In this document: piece by piece, positions 7,395 through 19,200 of the stretch
Layout: every line of letters starts with the position of its first letter
Numbering within the stretch: position 1 is the stretch's first letter
From: CAYJLW01 sp964370965
Lineage (GTDB): Bacteria; Actinomycetota; Acidimicrobiia; UBA2766
Direction: 5' to 3'
NCBI GenBank assembly: GCA_964370965.1
Contig: CAYJLW010000015.1
Coordinates: 3,501 to 67,500, forward strand
DNA length: 64,000 nucleotides
Position numbers and translations under genes: made by a program
Notes under the pieces: generated by a model
Database searches by the model: none
The model's input: only the letters and a program-made list of their open reading frames with translations
What the model was told of the DNA's origin: nothing

Positions 7395-9929
7395 CTACGG
7401 GCGGGATCGGGTGTCCTCGGCGAGGAGTATCGCCTCGGCGCGGCTGCGGGCGCCGAGCTTGCGCCGGGCCGTGGTCACGTAGCTCTCGACCGTCCTGGGA
7501 CTGATGCCGAGGCGGCGTCCGATCTGGGCGTAGGTGAGTCCTGATGCGACGAGGCCGAGGGTCTGGCGTTCCCGCTCGGACAGGACCGACGGCCGCGCAG
7601 TCTGGACGTCTTCCTCCACGGCCGCTCCCGCGTCTCGGAGAGCGGCGTCTATGCGACGCAGGAGCGGCGCCATGCCGGCGGCGGCCGCCCCGGCGCGGGC
7701 GGTGAGGAGCTCGGCAGCGGCGTCGTCCTCCCGACCGATCCGCAGCAGCGCCAGGCCCCGGCCCCAACGGCAACGCAGCTCGCCCCGAAGGAAGCATCCC
7801 GCGTACTCCTCGGCGCCTTGCGCGAAGAGCGCGGCGGCGTCTCCTGCCGCCTCGACGGTACCGTCCGCGAGACGTCCCACGGCAGCGGTCTCGCTGGCCG
7901 GACCGTGGCTGAGGGGGAAGGGGAAGCGGGGCAGCGGGGGGCCGGGGTCCTGCCCCGTCTCGAGGCGCACCCACCAGCGCGTGGGGCGCAGGAACAGCGT
8001 CGGGGTGCCTGTCGCCCCGGAGTCCGGTATGGCGTCGAGGAGCGCGGCGGCCGCCTCAGGCCGGTCCGTCCAGAAGGCGATCTCCGCCTGCACGAAGGGG
8101 AGGACGACTCGGGCTGTGAGACTGCGCACCTCGCCCAGGGTGGCGTTCACGACCTCGGCGGCGGCGTCGAGATGGCCCCGGTCGGCGAGGGCGAGGGCGT
8201 AGGCCGCGCTCAGCATGTCGCGGTCCCGGTCGGTGGGGTTGCCGGCGAGGAGGCCGGGTGCGGCGTCCAACGTGGCGTCGTAGTCGCCGAGGAAGCAGGC
8301 GACGGTTGTCTCGAGGGCCCGGAACTCCGTCTCCCACCGGGACGTCCCCGCCGCCCCGGCTTCGACAGCCGCCGCGGCGGCCAGTTCTCGCCCTTGCGCC
8401 ATGCGTCCGTGCATGCACCAACCGAGGACGGCGTTCTGGGTCGCCTCGAAGTAGAGGTTCCAGTCGTCTCCTTCCCGAGCCCGCGTCCGGACCGCCTCCA
8501 GGTTCTCCTCCCAGCCCTCGGCGTCCAAGAGCATCCTGGCGAACCCCGCGTACATGGGGGAGCGGCCCAGCTCCACGCCGATGGCCGCCACATCGTCCGA
8601 AAGGGCGGCCGCGCGGGAGAAGACCTCGGGCAGGTTCCAGTCGACGTACATGACGCGGCGGAGGTCCTCTTCGCGGAGGCGGATCGACACCTCGCTCCCC
8701 GCGGGGGCGAGGCCCAGGCCGGCGGCGACGGCTGCGGCGGCGTCCTCGACGTGCAGCAGCTCCGCAAACCCGCGTGCCTCCCAGTAGCGGACCCAGGCCA
8801 GGGCTTCGTCGTCGTCGGTCTTCACGGCGGCGGCGAGGGCGAGGGCGGCCTCGCATTCCCGTGCCTGCATCAGCTCCGACACCGCCTCCAGGCGGAGGCG
8901 GTCGGCGGCGGGGCCGTCGCCGCACTCGGCGGCGACGCGCAGGTGGGCGATGCGTTCCCCGACTGTGGGGGCGCGGCGCGACGCTGCGAGGGCGAGCTGG
9001 TGGGCCTCGTGCCGGTCCCCCGCGGCGGCACGATGGCGGGCCGCCTCGCCGGGATCCGCCACCGCCAGGGCGATCTCGCGGTGCAGGACGCGGCGTGCGG
9101 CCGCCGGCACGGCCGCCAGTGCCCATTCGCCGATGAGGCCGTGACGGATCGCGACGGCGGCATCGCCGGTCACGACGAGCTCGGCATCCTGCAGGGACCT
9201 CAGGGCCGGCTCTCCGCAGAGCCTCCCGGCGAGGTCCCGGGGGGCGGGGCGGCCGAGGAGGGCGAGACGCGCCAGGGCTTCTCGGGCTGCTGGGGAGAGG
9301 TCCCGGACACGTGTCTCGACCAGCGTGGCGAGGACAGCAGAGGTCGAGTCGGTCTTGGCGAGCTCCTCGGCCAGCAGGGGGTTGCCGCCGGACGCCCGCG
9401 CCACGACGCCGACCCGTTCCGGATCGAGGTTCGGTCTTGTCGCGCGTACGACCTGCACGGTGGTGGCTGCGTCCAGGGCGCCCAGACGATGCTGCTCGAA
9501 ACCGGCGGCGCAGAGGCGGTTGCTCTCGGTTTCGAACCCCGGATACTCCGAGCGCATCGTGACCAGCATGCGGACTCGCCCCGCGAGCATGGGCAGGAGG
9601 TCCTTGGTCTGGCGGTCGGCCCAGTGGACGTCGTCGAGCAGGAGGAGGCCGTCACCCACTCGCTCGCGCACGAGAACTGCCACGGCGGGTAGGTCGCCGC
9701 CGACCTCTGCGTCGCCGAGCGAGAGCGCCCGCCGCAGGGCCTGGAACGACACCCACCACATCGTCGAGAGGCAGAGGCCTTCGAACACCTCGAGTCCGCA
9801 GGAGGCCCCCGCCGCCCGCGCCAGGCTGGTCTTGCCGATCCCCGCCTCCCCGCACACCAGGGCGGGCCGACCGGCGGAGATGTCGGCGCCGAGGAGGTCC
9901 AGTTCACGGGATCGCCCCAGGAGCGTCAT
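7395..9929 (-). CDS. LAL-type LuxR transcriptional regulator A (single HTH)
   Basis: 844 residues from an ATG at 9929 with GAGGA about 8 nt upstream. The frame continues to 10001, but the added residues are poor and have no ribosome site. The N-terminus is an AAA/STAND ATPase with Walker A GEAGIGKT (27-34) and Walker B LLLLDDVHWAD near 95. A 'GGNPLLAEEL' motif follows, then a long helical TPR-like region. The C-terminus (about 780-844) is a GerE/LuxR HTH starting LSERERQTLGLVASGLTYAQ. Large ATP-binding LuxR proteins such as MalT use the middle region to sense an inducer. The gene is divergent from giant gene P1 across 312 bp, so P1 is its likely target. Its closest relative here is regulator D beside P4. 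Confidence 0.9.
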   Translation of the reverse strand: MTLLGRSRELDLLGADISAGRPALVCGEAGIGKTSLARAAGASCGLEVFEGLCLSTMWWVSFQALRRALSLGDAEVGGDLPAVAVLVRERVGDGLLLLDDVHWADRQTKDLLPMLAGRVRMLVTMRSEYPGFETESNRLCAAGFEQHRLGALDAATTVQVVRATRPNLDPERVGVVARASGGNPLLAEELAKTDSTSAVLATLVETRVRDLSPAAREALARLALLGRPAPRDLAGRLCGEPALRSLQDAELVVTGDAAVAIRHGLIGEWALAAVPAAARRVLHREIALAVADPGEAARHRAAAGDRHEAHQLALAASRRAPTVGERIAHLRVAAECGDGPAADRLRLEAVSELMQARECEAALALAAAVKTDDDEALAWVRYWEARGFAELLHVEDAAAAVAAGLGLAPAGSEVSIRLREEDLRRVMYVDWNLPEVFSRAAALSDDVAAIGVELGRSPMYAGFARMLLDAEGWEENLEAVRTRAREGDDWNLYFEATQNAVLGWCMHGRMAQGRELAAAAAVEAGAAGTSRWETEFRALETTVACFLGDYDATLDAAPGLLAGNPTDRDRDMLSAAYALALADRGHLDAAAEVVNATLGEVRSLTARVVLPFVQAEIAFWTDRPEAAAALLDAIPDSGATGTPTLFLRPTRWWVRLETGQDPGPPLPRFPFPLSHGPASETAAVGRLADGTVEAAGDAAALFAQGAEEYAGCFLRGELRCRWGRGLALLRIGREDDAAAELLTARAGAAAAGMAPLLRRIDAALRDAGAAVEEDVQTARPSVLSERERQTLGLVASGLTYAQIGRRLGISPRTVESYVTTARRKLGARSRAEAILLAEDTRSRP

Positions 9930-10241
9930 CGAGGGTTCCTCGGCGCGACGGGCGGGCGCTCTGCCAGGAACGCGGCCGGCGGCTGACGAATACCAGTCCA
10001 CGTGGGGCCCGTGTCAGAGGGGGTGCGGCGTGCCACGGTCGCGACTGTACGCGCCGGGGGGTCTCCCTCACGAGGAGGTTCCCGGGCGGGGCCCGGACAC
10101 GACGTGCGCCTCGCCGGGTCGCACAGTGGCCGGTATCCCGGAGGTGCCGGAGGCGCCCGCGGGTTACGGTGAGAACGATCGCGTGTTCGGCAGGAACGTG
10201 CCCACCCACACGGGCGCGGCGAGGCTGGTAGGAGAGCGGGC
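9930..10241. promoter_or_regulatory. Divergent control region between regulator A and P1
   Basis: This 312-bp region has no gene. On the left it holds the minus-strand ribosome site of regulator A. On the right it holds the TTACG element and leader shared by the giant genes (entered separately). A region that serves both a LAL regulator and its neighbour would be expected to carry direct repeats for the LuxR HTH; I see none that are convincing by eye. Confidence 0.5.
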
Positions 10242-10244
10242 TTG
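10164..10244 (+). promoter_or_regulatory. Conserved upstream element, SD and TTG start of P1
   Basis: TTACGGTGAGA begins at 10164, 78 nt before the start. TAGGAG is at 10229-10234, 7 nt before TTG at 10242, which is followed by GGA GCG. The same order and spacing recur at P2, P3 and P4, and this fixes TTG rather than the ATG at 10251 as the likely start. Confidence 0.65.
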
Positions 10245-13200
10245 GGAGCGATGGGGTTCGGCAATGGGCGCAGGGCAGTCAGGGCGGGGCGCGCGCGTGC
10301 GGTGGTGGCAGTCACGGTGGCGGTGACGCTGCTGGCCGCCGTGACCCCGACCGATCCCGCGGCCGCCTCGCAATGGGACACCCAGGACGTCACCTCGGCG
10401 GGCAGCGTGCAGGACGCCTACCCGTACAAGGGGCTCCCGACCTCACAGCTCGACCCCCGCGGCTTCTCCTACGGCTCCAGCGCTTCCTACGCCGCCTGGT
10501 ACCTCGCCGACAACGGCGTCACGGTCAAGGCCACGATGGAGGCCGCTGACGGTCCCGACACCGTGAAGCTCGCCACCGCCTCCCCCTACAACGGCGGGAC
10601 GGGCTCCTGGACGACGTCGACGTGGCGGCTCGGCTTCCACATCAAGGACGACGCCGCCGCCCGTCTGGGAGATCTCTACGTCGGCTCGGGAGGGTCCTGG
10701 ATCGGGGTCGTCTACGCCCACGACGGCGGCTGGCTCACCGTGGCGGGCTACCGCCTCGGCGGCAGCGGTTTCGCCGTGAAGCGCCTCCGGGTCGCTGCCG
10801 GGGACTGCACCTGCATCCTCGACTACCTGAACACGCCGATCGACGCTGGCCAGGGCGGCATCAAGGTCGCCGAGGACACCGTCTACGACATGATCCGGCG
10901 GAACTGGGCGGGCGACGCCGCCGAGGTGAGCCCGTCCGCCGTCGACAGCACTGGAGAGGCGAACGGCTGGGTGAGCCTCGACGGTGAGGCCTCCTACCTG
11001 CATGCGAGCTCGCCGCAGGACGTGTCCTTCCCGGCGGGGGGATCCTTCGACGTCAACGCCAACGGGTGGGTTCTCTACAACCGCACGTGGGGGGACGAGA
11101 TCGACGGATCCCCCGGCCCCGGGTGGGGCGCCGGCTCCCTATACCCCACCGGTGTCTCGCTCAGCCCCAACCTCGACCACGCCGCCTGGATCACGGACTC
11201 CGCGATGCTCCCCGAGGACGAGTGTGCCGACGGCGTGCAGCACTACGCGATGGCCTACCAGGGCCAGATCCTGGACGTGTCGAGCCTGTGGTACCGGATG
11301 CCCCTGCTCGCCGACCCCGAGTACTGGGTGCTCTCGGCGGGCGGAGTTCGGGTGAACCCGGACCCGGTGCCTGTCGGGTCCCCCGGGGGGACGTCGGGGC
11401 TCTGCGTTCCCGAGCCGGGCCGTGCGGTCCACTCGCGGGACCTCTACACCACGGATCTCCGCACAGGGGACACCTCCATTGCCACGCCGCCGCAGCTCAA
11501 CTCCGACACCCGCTACGGCCAGGAGTCCTACCTCGGCGGCGACGTCCACTCGGGACCCAAGTACACGCACAGGATCTCGGACGACGGCGTGGTCACGCTC
11601 AAGGCCTCCGCGCGGGCGGCGGCGGGTTACCCCACGGAGAGCCCGCAGGGCTACCTCCCCTCCCCGCTGCGGGAGCGGGCGGTGCAGGCGATCAACCTGG
11701 TGCTGGGCGCGGTGCCCATGAACACGCCGCTGTACGCGCCCTGGGGTCTGGCGCCGCCGGACCCGGGGTGGTGGGCCCTGGAGCACGTCCCGGCGCTGGG
11801 GGAGGCGTTCCAGGGCATATCGGTGGAGATGACGCAGTCGGACTGGCCCGCCCCCACGCGGCTCACGCCACCCTGCGCCACGTTCGTGGGCCGGGGCTAC
11901 TGGTGCAAGCACGACACCGCCTACTTCACCTTCCGCAACGCGGGGCCGTGGCGCACGCTCGTGGGCACGTACGACGTCGCCGACCCGGCGGGAAGCTGGA
12001 ACGAGGTGTGGGGCACGTACGACGACGACACGCGGTCTGTGGTGACCGTTCCCGCCACTGGCGACGTCCTCCGGCCGTCGCCGGACCTGGGGTCGCTGCA
12101 GCGCTACGCGCCGTGGTGGGCCCGCTGCGACAACGGCAACCTCTGCCCCCCGCTGAGCGCCTCTCTGACTCCGAGCGGCCGCTGGTGGTCCAGCGACGCC
12201 GAGATCAACGTCGGAGGGCCCGGTGGTGGTGTCTGCCTCGAGGGCGTGGCTTCCGGGGACCGCTACGACTGCCGCCCCATGACCCAGATCTCAGGCGGGC
12301 TCGTGGAGCGGACCGGTCCCAACGACGACGGGGAGTTCGTCGCCGTCTACCGCGCCGAGGGGTCCAACTCCACCCAACCCGCCCAGTACGCCGCCGTGTG
12401 GCGCCCCGGCCGGGACCACAAGATGAAGCTGTCGTCGGCGGCCCTCCTGCCCGAGATCGACGACGGCGGCGGGTCCGCGTGGCGGGTCGTGGACGTGAGC
12501 GGCGTGAGCCAGAAGACCCCCACGGGCCGCCGGACACTCGCGACGTACGCCCGGAGCGGATGGCCGTCGTCCGCCGAGCGGCGCTTTGCGATCATCGAGA
12601 TCCCCGACCGGGTGAGCGCCCCCGTCCCCCACCCCGAGGTGACCTCCGGCAGCGGTCCCACCCGGGGTCAGGGTGTCGTGGCCGGGGGGGGCCGCTGGGA
12701 GGTCGGCACCCGGACCGAAGCCGAGCACAGCGGTGAGATGGCGGGTTCCCGCAAAGGCCTCATGGGCGTGGCCGTGAAGCGCGACACCGGTGACAGCGTC
12801 CCGACGGGGGCGGCGTTCTACGAGCTCTCCTCGCCGTCGCGGCGCTGGCGGGTGGTGGGCCGGCACTGGGATTCCCTCCGCGTGGACACCGCCGCGCAGG
12901 CATACCGCCTGGAGCGGCCCGGGAGCACGGCGACCCTCCGGGGTCCCTGCGACGTGTACTCCACCACCAACGAGGGCGGCAAGCAGCCGTTCCTGCTCGA
13001 GCCCTTCGTGGACCGGCGGGGCACGTACTGCACGTGGACGTTCACGGAGGGTTCCCCGAGCGGCAACGCCGGGGGCGCCGCGGAGTTCTCCCTCAACGTG
13101 ACGCGCGCGAGCGGGGGCCAGGTGGTTCTCGACGTGCCCCGCACGGCCGTCCCGCTCGGTCCCAGCAACCAGCTTCTCGTCGATGCGGCGGGCTACGACA

Positions 13201-16200
13201 AGCCGCTCTCGGCGCTCGGCAAGCGCCTGGAACGGGCGGCGAAGAACCTCGCCGCCGGCCTCGTCGACGAGCTCGCCGACGACGTGGCCGCCGTCGAGGT
13301 CGACTACGAGGTCGAGCAGATGCTGGAGACCCTGGACCCCTGGGTCGACCACCAGCTCGCCGAGCTCAAGACCTACGCCTTGGGCTGGGTCGACCGCCTC
13401 TCCCCCTGGCTGGAGGAGCACGTCTTCACGCCCATGGAGGAGTGGATCAGCACGTTCGTGGACCGCTGGGGAGTGAACTTCGGCTGGGTGCGCGACGGGA
13501 TCGAGGAGCTCGTGCAGGCTCCGGCGGAGAACCTCCGGACCTTCTGCGAGAACATCGCGGGCTCCGCCGTCGACATGGCCGACGCCTTCGCGGCGACGCT
13601 GAGCCATCCGCTCTTCGCCGGTTGGGGGGTCAACCTCGACGATTCGGGGACGCTCAGCGACACGATCAGCACCTTCTCGGACTGGGTGGACGGCATCTGC
13701 GGTGAGCTCGGCGCGGCCGCCGAGGCCGCCCTCACGAGCGCTCTGGACACGTACGTGACCGCGCCCTTGGATGCCCTCACGGCCCTCATCCAGAGTGTCG
13801 CCGACGGCATCAAGGCGCTCATCGCCACGCGGACCGACGAGCTCCGGTCCCAGGTGAACGGCGCGATAGCGTCCCTGCGGGCCGGCATCGAGGGTTTCGA
13901 CCTCGGGAGCCTGAAGGGCGTCCCGGTGGACCCCATCGGGACGTGCCCGGCGGAGGGGGAGCCGGGCTACGACCGGAACTGCCGTATCGACCTCGTCCGG
14001 GACTGGGCGCGCCAAGCGCTCCTCGCCGCCCACGACTGGGTACTCGACCAGGTCTACGAGCCGAACCCCGCCTACGACTACCACCACCCCGCGGGGTGCG
14101 GGGGCACGATGCGGCTCCTCAAGACACTGCACTGCGCCGTGAACGAGGGTCGCACCGCCTACATGGACGCCCTGACCAGCCAGCTCGCTCCCATCGACTC
14201 CGCGATCCAGAGCTTCGCCGCCGGGCTGTCCGCGATCACGACCAGCGACGAGTACGACCGGCTCTTCCACTGCGTGGCCGGTATCGCCCCCACGATCACC
14301 CAGGCCATGAGCGGGATCAACTGGAACCTGGGCGGGGGGTCGGGCATCTTCGGGTTCTTCGCCTCCGGATGGGCGAACTGGTTCATGGGGGGCGACACGG
14401 AGGGGCAGTCCCCCCTGAAGCCGAACATCATCGAGTGCCTCTTGCCCACACCGGGGGGGTGGTGGCCGAACGACGCCGACTGGCTGCCATTGGGTCCCTG
14501 GGAGCCCGAACAGGTGGAGCTGGTCCTCTACGGCGCCCTGGACTTCATCTCGAACGTGGTGGCCGACCGGCTCTCGCGCATCAGCACGGACGGCGGCAAC
14601 GCCAACGCTGTAGGTCGCGCGATCCTGCAGATGCTCATCGACCTCTCGCGGCGCACGATCACGCTCGACGGCGAAGAGGTGCCGGGCACGTACGTAGAAG
14701 CGCTCGAGAAGGCGATCGCCGACGGGGGCGACGTCTCCTGGGAACAGGTGTGGGGGTACCTCACGGACGGCATGGACGGCTTCACGGGTGCCGGGCTCTC
14801 GGACTGGCAGAGCGTCCAGAGCGGGATGCGCTGCGCGGAGGTCCGCTACGACGGGGAGTGGTGGTACGACCACGCCCCTGACGTGCTCAAGAGCGCCTTC
14901 GACGCCGTCGGGTTCCTGGAGGGCTGCGCGAAGGGCGGCTGGGTCGACGGCGTCCTGAAGTACTTCCTCGAGGACAAGAGCCGGTTCCTGGGGCGGCCCC
15001 TGGTGGAGCGCTACACGTACCTCTGGGACAATCCGAAGGGCCTGGGCGAGGGCATCCACCGCCTTCTCGACACCTGGGAGAAGCGCCTCGTGGCCTGGGT
15101 GCAGGCCCGTCTCCCCGACGGCCTGCGCGACCTGGCGGGCTGGATCCGGGGTGAGGGCGCGGCGGCGCGCCCGCAGGTGGAGACGGCTCTGCACGACCAG
15201 GTGGCCGGGCTCATGGCGCTCCTGCAGGTGCGCGCCGGAGAGGCGGCGAGCCCGGCGGAGGCGGCCGTGAACGCCGCTGCGGACCGCGTGGTCGCCACCC
15301 TGGACCGCCTCGCGGACACCCTGGAGACGCAGGCGGCACAGCCGTGGCTGCGGGAGGTGGCACAGCTCGTGGCGTGGGCGAATGCCCGCCTCGCCCAGGC
15401 GCTCACCGGGGTCGAAGCCGTCATCGCCGCCGTGCGTTCGTGGGTCGACGGGCTGGGACTGCCCGCTGAGCTGGAGGCGGCCGTGTTCGCGCTCCTCGAC
15501 CGGATCCACGACGCCGTCGTTGACGCCGGCCAGTGGGTGGACGACAACGCCATCGAGCCGATCGACGAGCAGCTCCAGGGGCTCCTGCGCCTGGCCTTCG
15601 GAGCGATCGCGGACGCCATCCGTTCCCAGCGGGCGAACGTGTACGCCCTGCGGGACAGCCTCGTGGGCAAGTTCAACGCTTGGCTGACGGGCTGGGCGGA
15701 GCAGGTGATGAAGTCCTGCGGCGAGGGGCACACGGAGACCCCCGGGATGTCTGTCGGCGTCTGCGACGTGGTCGCGGAGCCCGTGGGCACGATCTACGAC
15801 GCCGGCGTGAACTGGATCGCAGGCGGGATCGAGAACCTCGCCGACGTCATCGAGTCCCGTGTCTCGGGGGCGCCCCGCTCGATCCGGGCCTACCTCGACG
15901 ACCTCAACTGCGAGCTCGTCCTCTACGTCTACGACATCCAGTCCGTCACCTCTGCGGTGTGCGACCGCGTCAACGCCGGGCAGCCGCCCTTCGCGGTGAA
16001 GAAGCCCTCCACGACCCTCCTGAACCTCCTCGCGGACCACGGCGAGGAGCTCAAGGCGTGGATCCTGGACGAGCTGGCGAAGGCGGCGGACACGATCCGG
16101 GGCTTCGACCTGGAGTCCGAGGGGTTGTGGGCGGCGATGGACGCCACGGCGCAGTCGGGCATGCAGTTCGCCATGTTCGCTGTGGACCCCGACGTGCGGG

Positions 16201-19200
16201 AGGCGCTCGGGGAGTACCTCCGTCACGCCCTCTCGCGCATCACGCGTTTCCTGGAACCGTTGAGCGACCGCCAGGTCCTCGAGGAGCTCGGCGGCGAGCT
16301 CGGCCTCCCCGACCTCTACAACGTGATCGTGAACCAGGTGAACGAGGTCGTGCCCTTCGTGCGTGCGCAGGCGTACTCGATCCTTGGGAGCCTCCCGAAC
16401 ATCGACAACCTCGCTCTCGGGTTGCGTTCGGCGACGTCGCTGGCTGACGTGGCGAACACCTTCGGGCGTTTCGGCGACGAGCTCCTCACCTGGGTGATCG
16501 CGGTCGTGGACGAGGTGACGGGGGACTTCCTCGACCTCAACGCGAAGGTGGCGGCCGCCATCGGTGAGTCCGTGCTGCGGGTCGCCGACAACACGCTGCG
16601 GGCCGCGATCGACGGCGCCGTGAACGTGTTCCGTTTCGTGGTCTGGGCGCACGAGTACACGTTCGAGAAGGCCATCACTCCCCTGATCGCCCTCGGTGAC
16701 GAGGTGCCCGACATGTGGGCGGCGCCGGGCTTCGGCTACACCCAGATCGAGGGGTCATTCGGCGACGGGGTGGGCCTGGAGATGCGCTTCGCCCAGGACC
16801 ACGCCGCCGCTCCCCTGGGGGGTCTGATCGCCACGTACCCGAGCACGACCCGGCCGGGCGAGTGGTACGTGGTCGCCTCGCGCTCCTTCGAGGGGGGGAG
16901 TTTCACCCAGCCGTCCCTCACCCTGGAGGAGCTCGACGGCAACGACGGCTCCCTCGACGTCGGCGGGCTCTGCAACGTCTACCGGGCGAGCGGGCCCAGC
17001 ATCGAGGAGGCCGTGGCGCGCGAGGCGTCCGGGACCTGCCGCTGGGCCCTCGACGGGCGCGCCCACACCCTGGCGATGAGCGGCCCCCTGCCGGAGTGGA
17101 CCGACGGTGTGCGGGTGCTGGAGGAGGGCGGCACGGAGGCCGTGCGGCTCGGGCGCCCCTGGGGCATCCCGCTCTTGGAGGCCGGCGACATGGCGGGCCG
17201 GGTGCAGGCGGCCGAGGACGCCCTGGCCTTACTGCCTCCGCCCGGCGACGGCATCGCGGAACCGGAGGACCCCGCCTTCCCCGAGGTGGAGCACTGGATC
17301 GAGGAGACGCTCGGCTTCAGAGGGCGGTTCTCGCCGGATCTCGTCTCGGTCACGCCCGCAGGCGGGGCCGCCACGGGGTCCAGCCACCAGGTGGGGGGTA
17401 CAAGCCCCGACGGACGCTACGTCGTGTTCGCCTCCGACGCGGGCGACCTCGTCTCGGGTGACACGAACGCCAAGCGCGACATCTTCATCCGGGACCGCTA
17501 CGCCCGCACCACGGCGGCTCTGAGCACCACAGGCGCGGGCACGACGGGCAACGGCAACTCGGCGCGGCCCGCCGTGAGCCGTGACGGCGCGACCGTCGGG
17601 TTCGCCTCTTCGTCGTCTGACCTCGTCGACGGGGACGCGAACGCACAGACAGACGTCTTCGTGCGCGACCTGGTCAGCGGGGCGACGGAGAGGGTGAGCG
17701 TGCCGCCGGGCGGCGGCGAGGCGGACAACGCCAGCACCGAGCCCGCCCTCAGCGCTGACGGTCGCTACGTGGCGTTCGTCTCCTGGGCGGGGAACCTCGT
17801 GGACGGCGACACGAACGCCGCCTACGACGCTTTCGTACTCGATCGCGAGACCGGCGCGCTGGAACGGGTGAGCGTCTCCGACGACGGCAGCGAGCTGCCC
17901 TCGGGGATCCTGGTGTCGGGACCGCCACCGGGGATCTCCTACGGGACGTCCATCGGCATCAGCGACGACGGCGACCGGGTCGTCTTCGCCACCCCAGACG
18001 GCGCCGTGTGGGTGCGCGACCGGACCCCGGGCGCGACGTGGCGGGTGGACGTGAACGACGTCGGCGACCCGGCGGACGCCCCGTCGGCACGTCCTTCCAT
18101 CAGCGGGGACGGCCGCTACGTGGCCTTTGCCACGACTGCGACGAACCTCACGGCGTCAGATGAGCCCCCGGACTACGGCCACCTCGACGTGTACCGCCGC
18201 GACCTGGAACGGGGCCGCACCCGCCAGGTGAGCCGGCCCGCGTCAGATGAGGCCTGGCAGTCCGACGGGGATTCCGGCGAGTCGATCCCGTCGGCGGCCC
18301 TCGGTGCCGACGGGCGCTGGGCGGTCTTCGACTCCACGGCCAGGGACCTCACGAGCGTGCCGGGCAACGGGCAACGCCAGCTCTACGCCCGCGACATGCG
18401 TGCCCGGCGGGTGAAGGCGCTGAGCGTGACGCCTTCAGGCACGCTCGGGGCCGGGGGGAGCAGCGGGGCGCGCATCGGAGCGGCGGCGACAACGGCGTTC
18501 ATGTCCGAGGCCGGCGACGTCGCCCCCGGCGACGGGAACGGGTTGCCCGACGTCTTCGCATCCGACGCCCTCACGCCCTTCGAGACCTGGATGCAGACCC
18601 GTCTGCTGTGGTGGCTGGAGGGCGAGGAGGGCTACCTCGCCGACCTCGACGCCCGCCGGGCCCGCGAGGAGACCCGCCAGGCCGCCGTCGAGGATCTCGC
18701 CACCGCCACCTTCGAGATGTTCGCCGCCTTCCTGGGACAGGTGGCCGGTCCCGGTGACGGCGACGGCGGCCCCGTGATCGTGAACGTGACCCCCTGGGGA
18801 GCGGTCGGTTCCGCCGGCTACGCGGCCCCCAGCACCCCGTCGACGACCGCCGACGGCCGCTATGTGGTGTTCTCCACCGAAGCGGCCGACCTCGTGGTCG
18901 GTGATGCCAGCGGCTACGAGGACGTCTTCCGGCGCGATGTCGTGACGGGCACGACGGTGCGGGTGAGCGAGAACCGGGCGACGGGGCGGGAACCCGACGG
19001 CACGTCCAGTTCGCCGGTCGTGAGCGACGACGGTCGTTGGGTCGCCTACCTCACGTCGGCGACGAACCTCACGGCTGCCGGGGCGACGGCGGTGACGGGT
19101 TCCGGGGTCCTCCTCTGGGACGCCGAGACCGGCGTGAGCTCGCTCGTCCCCGGCACCGACGGCGCGTCCGGCGGAATTGCCATGAGCGCGGACGGCCGCT

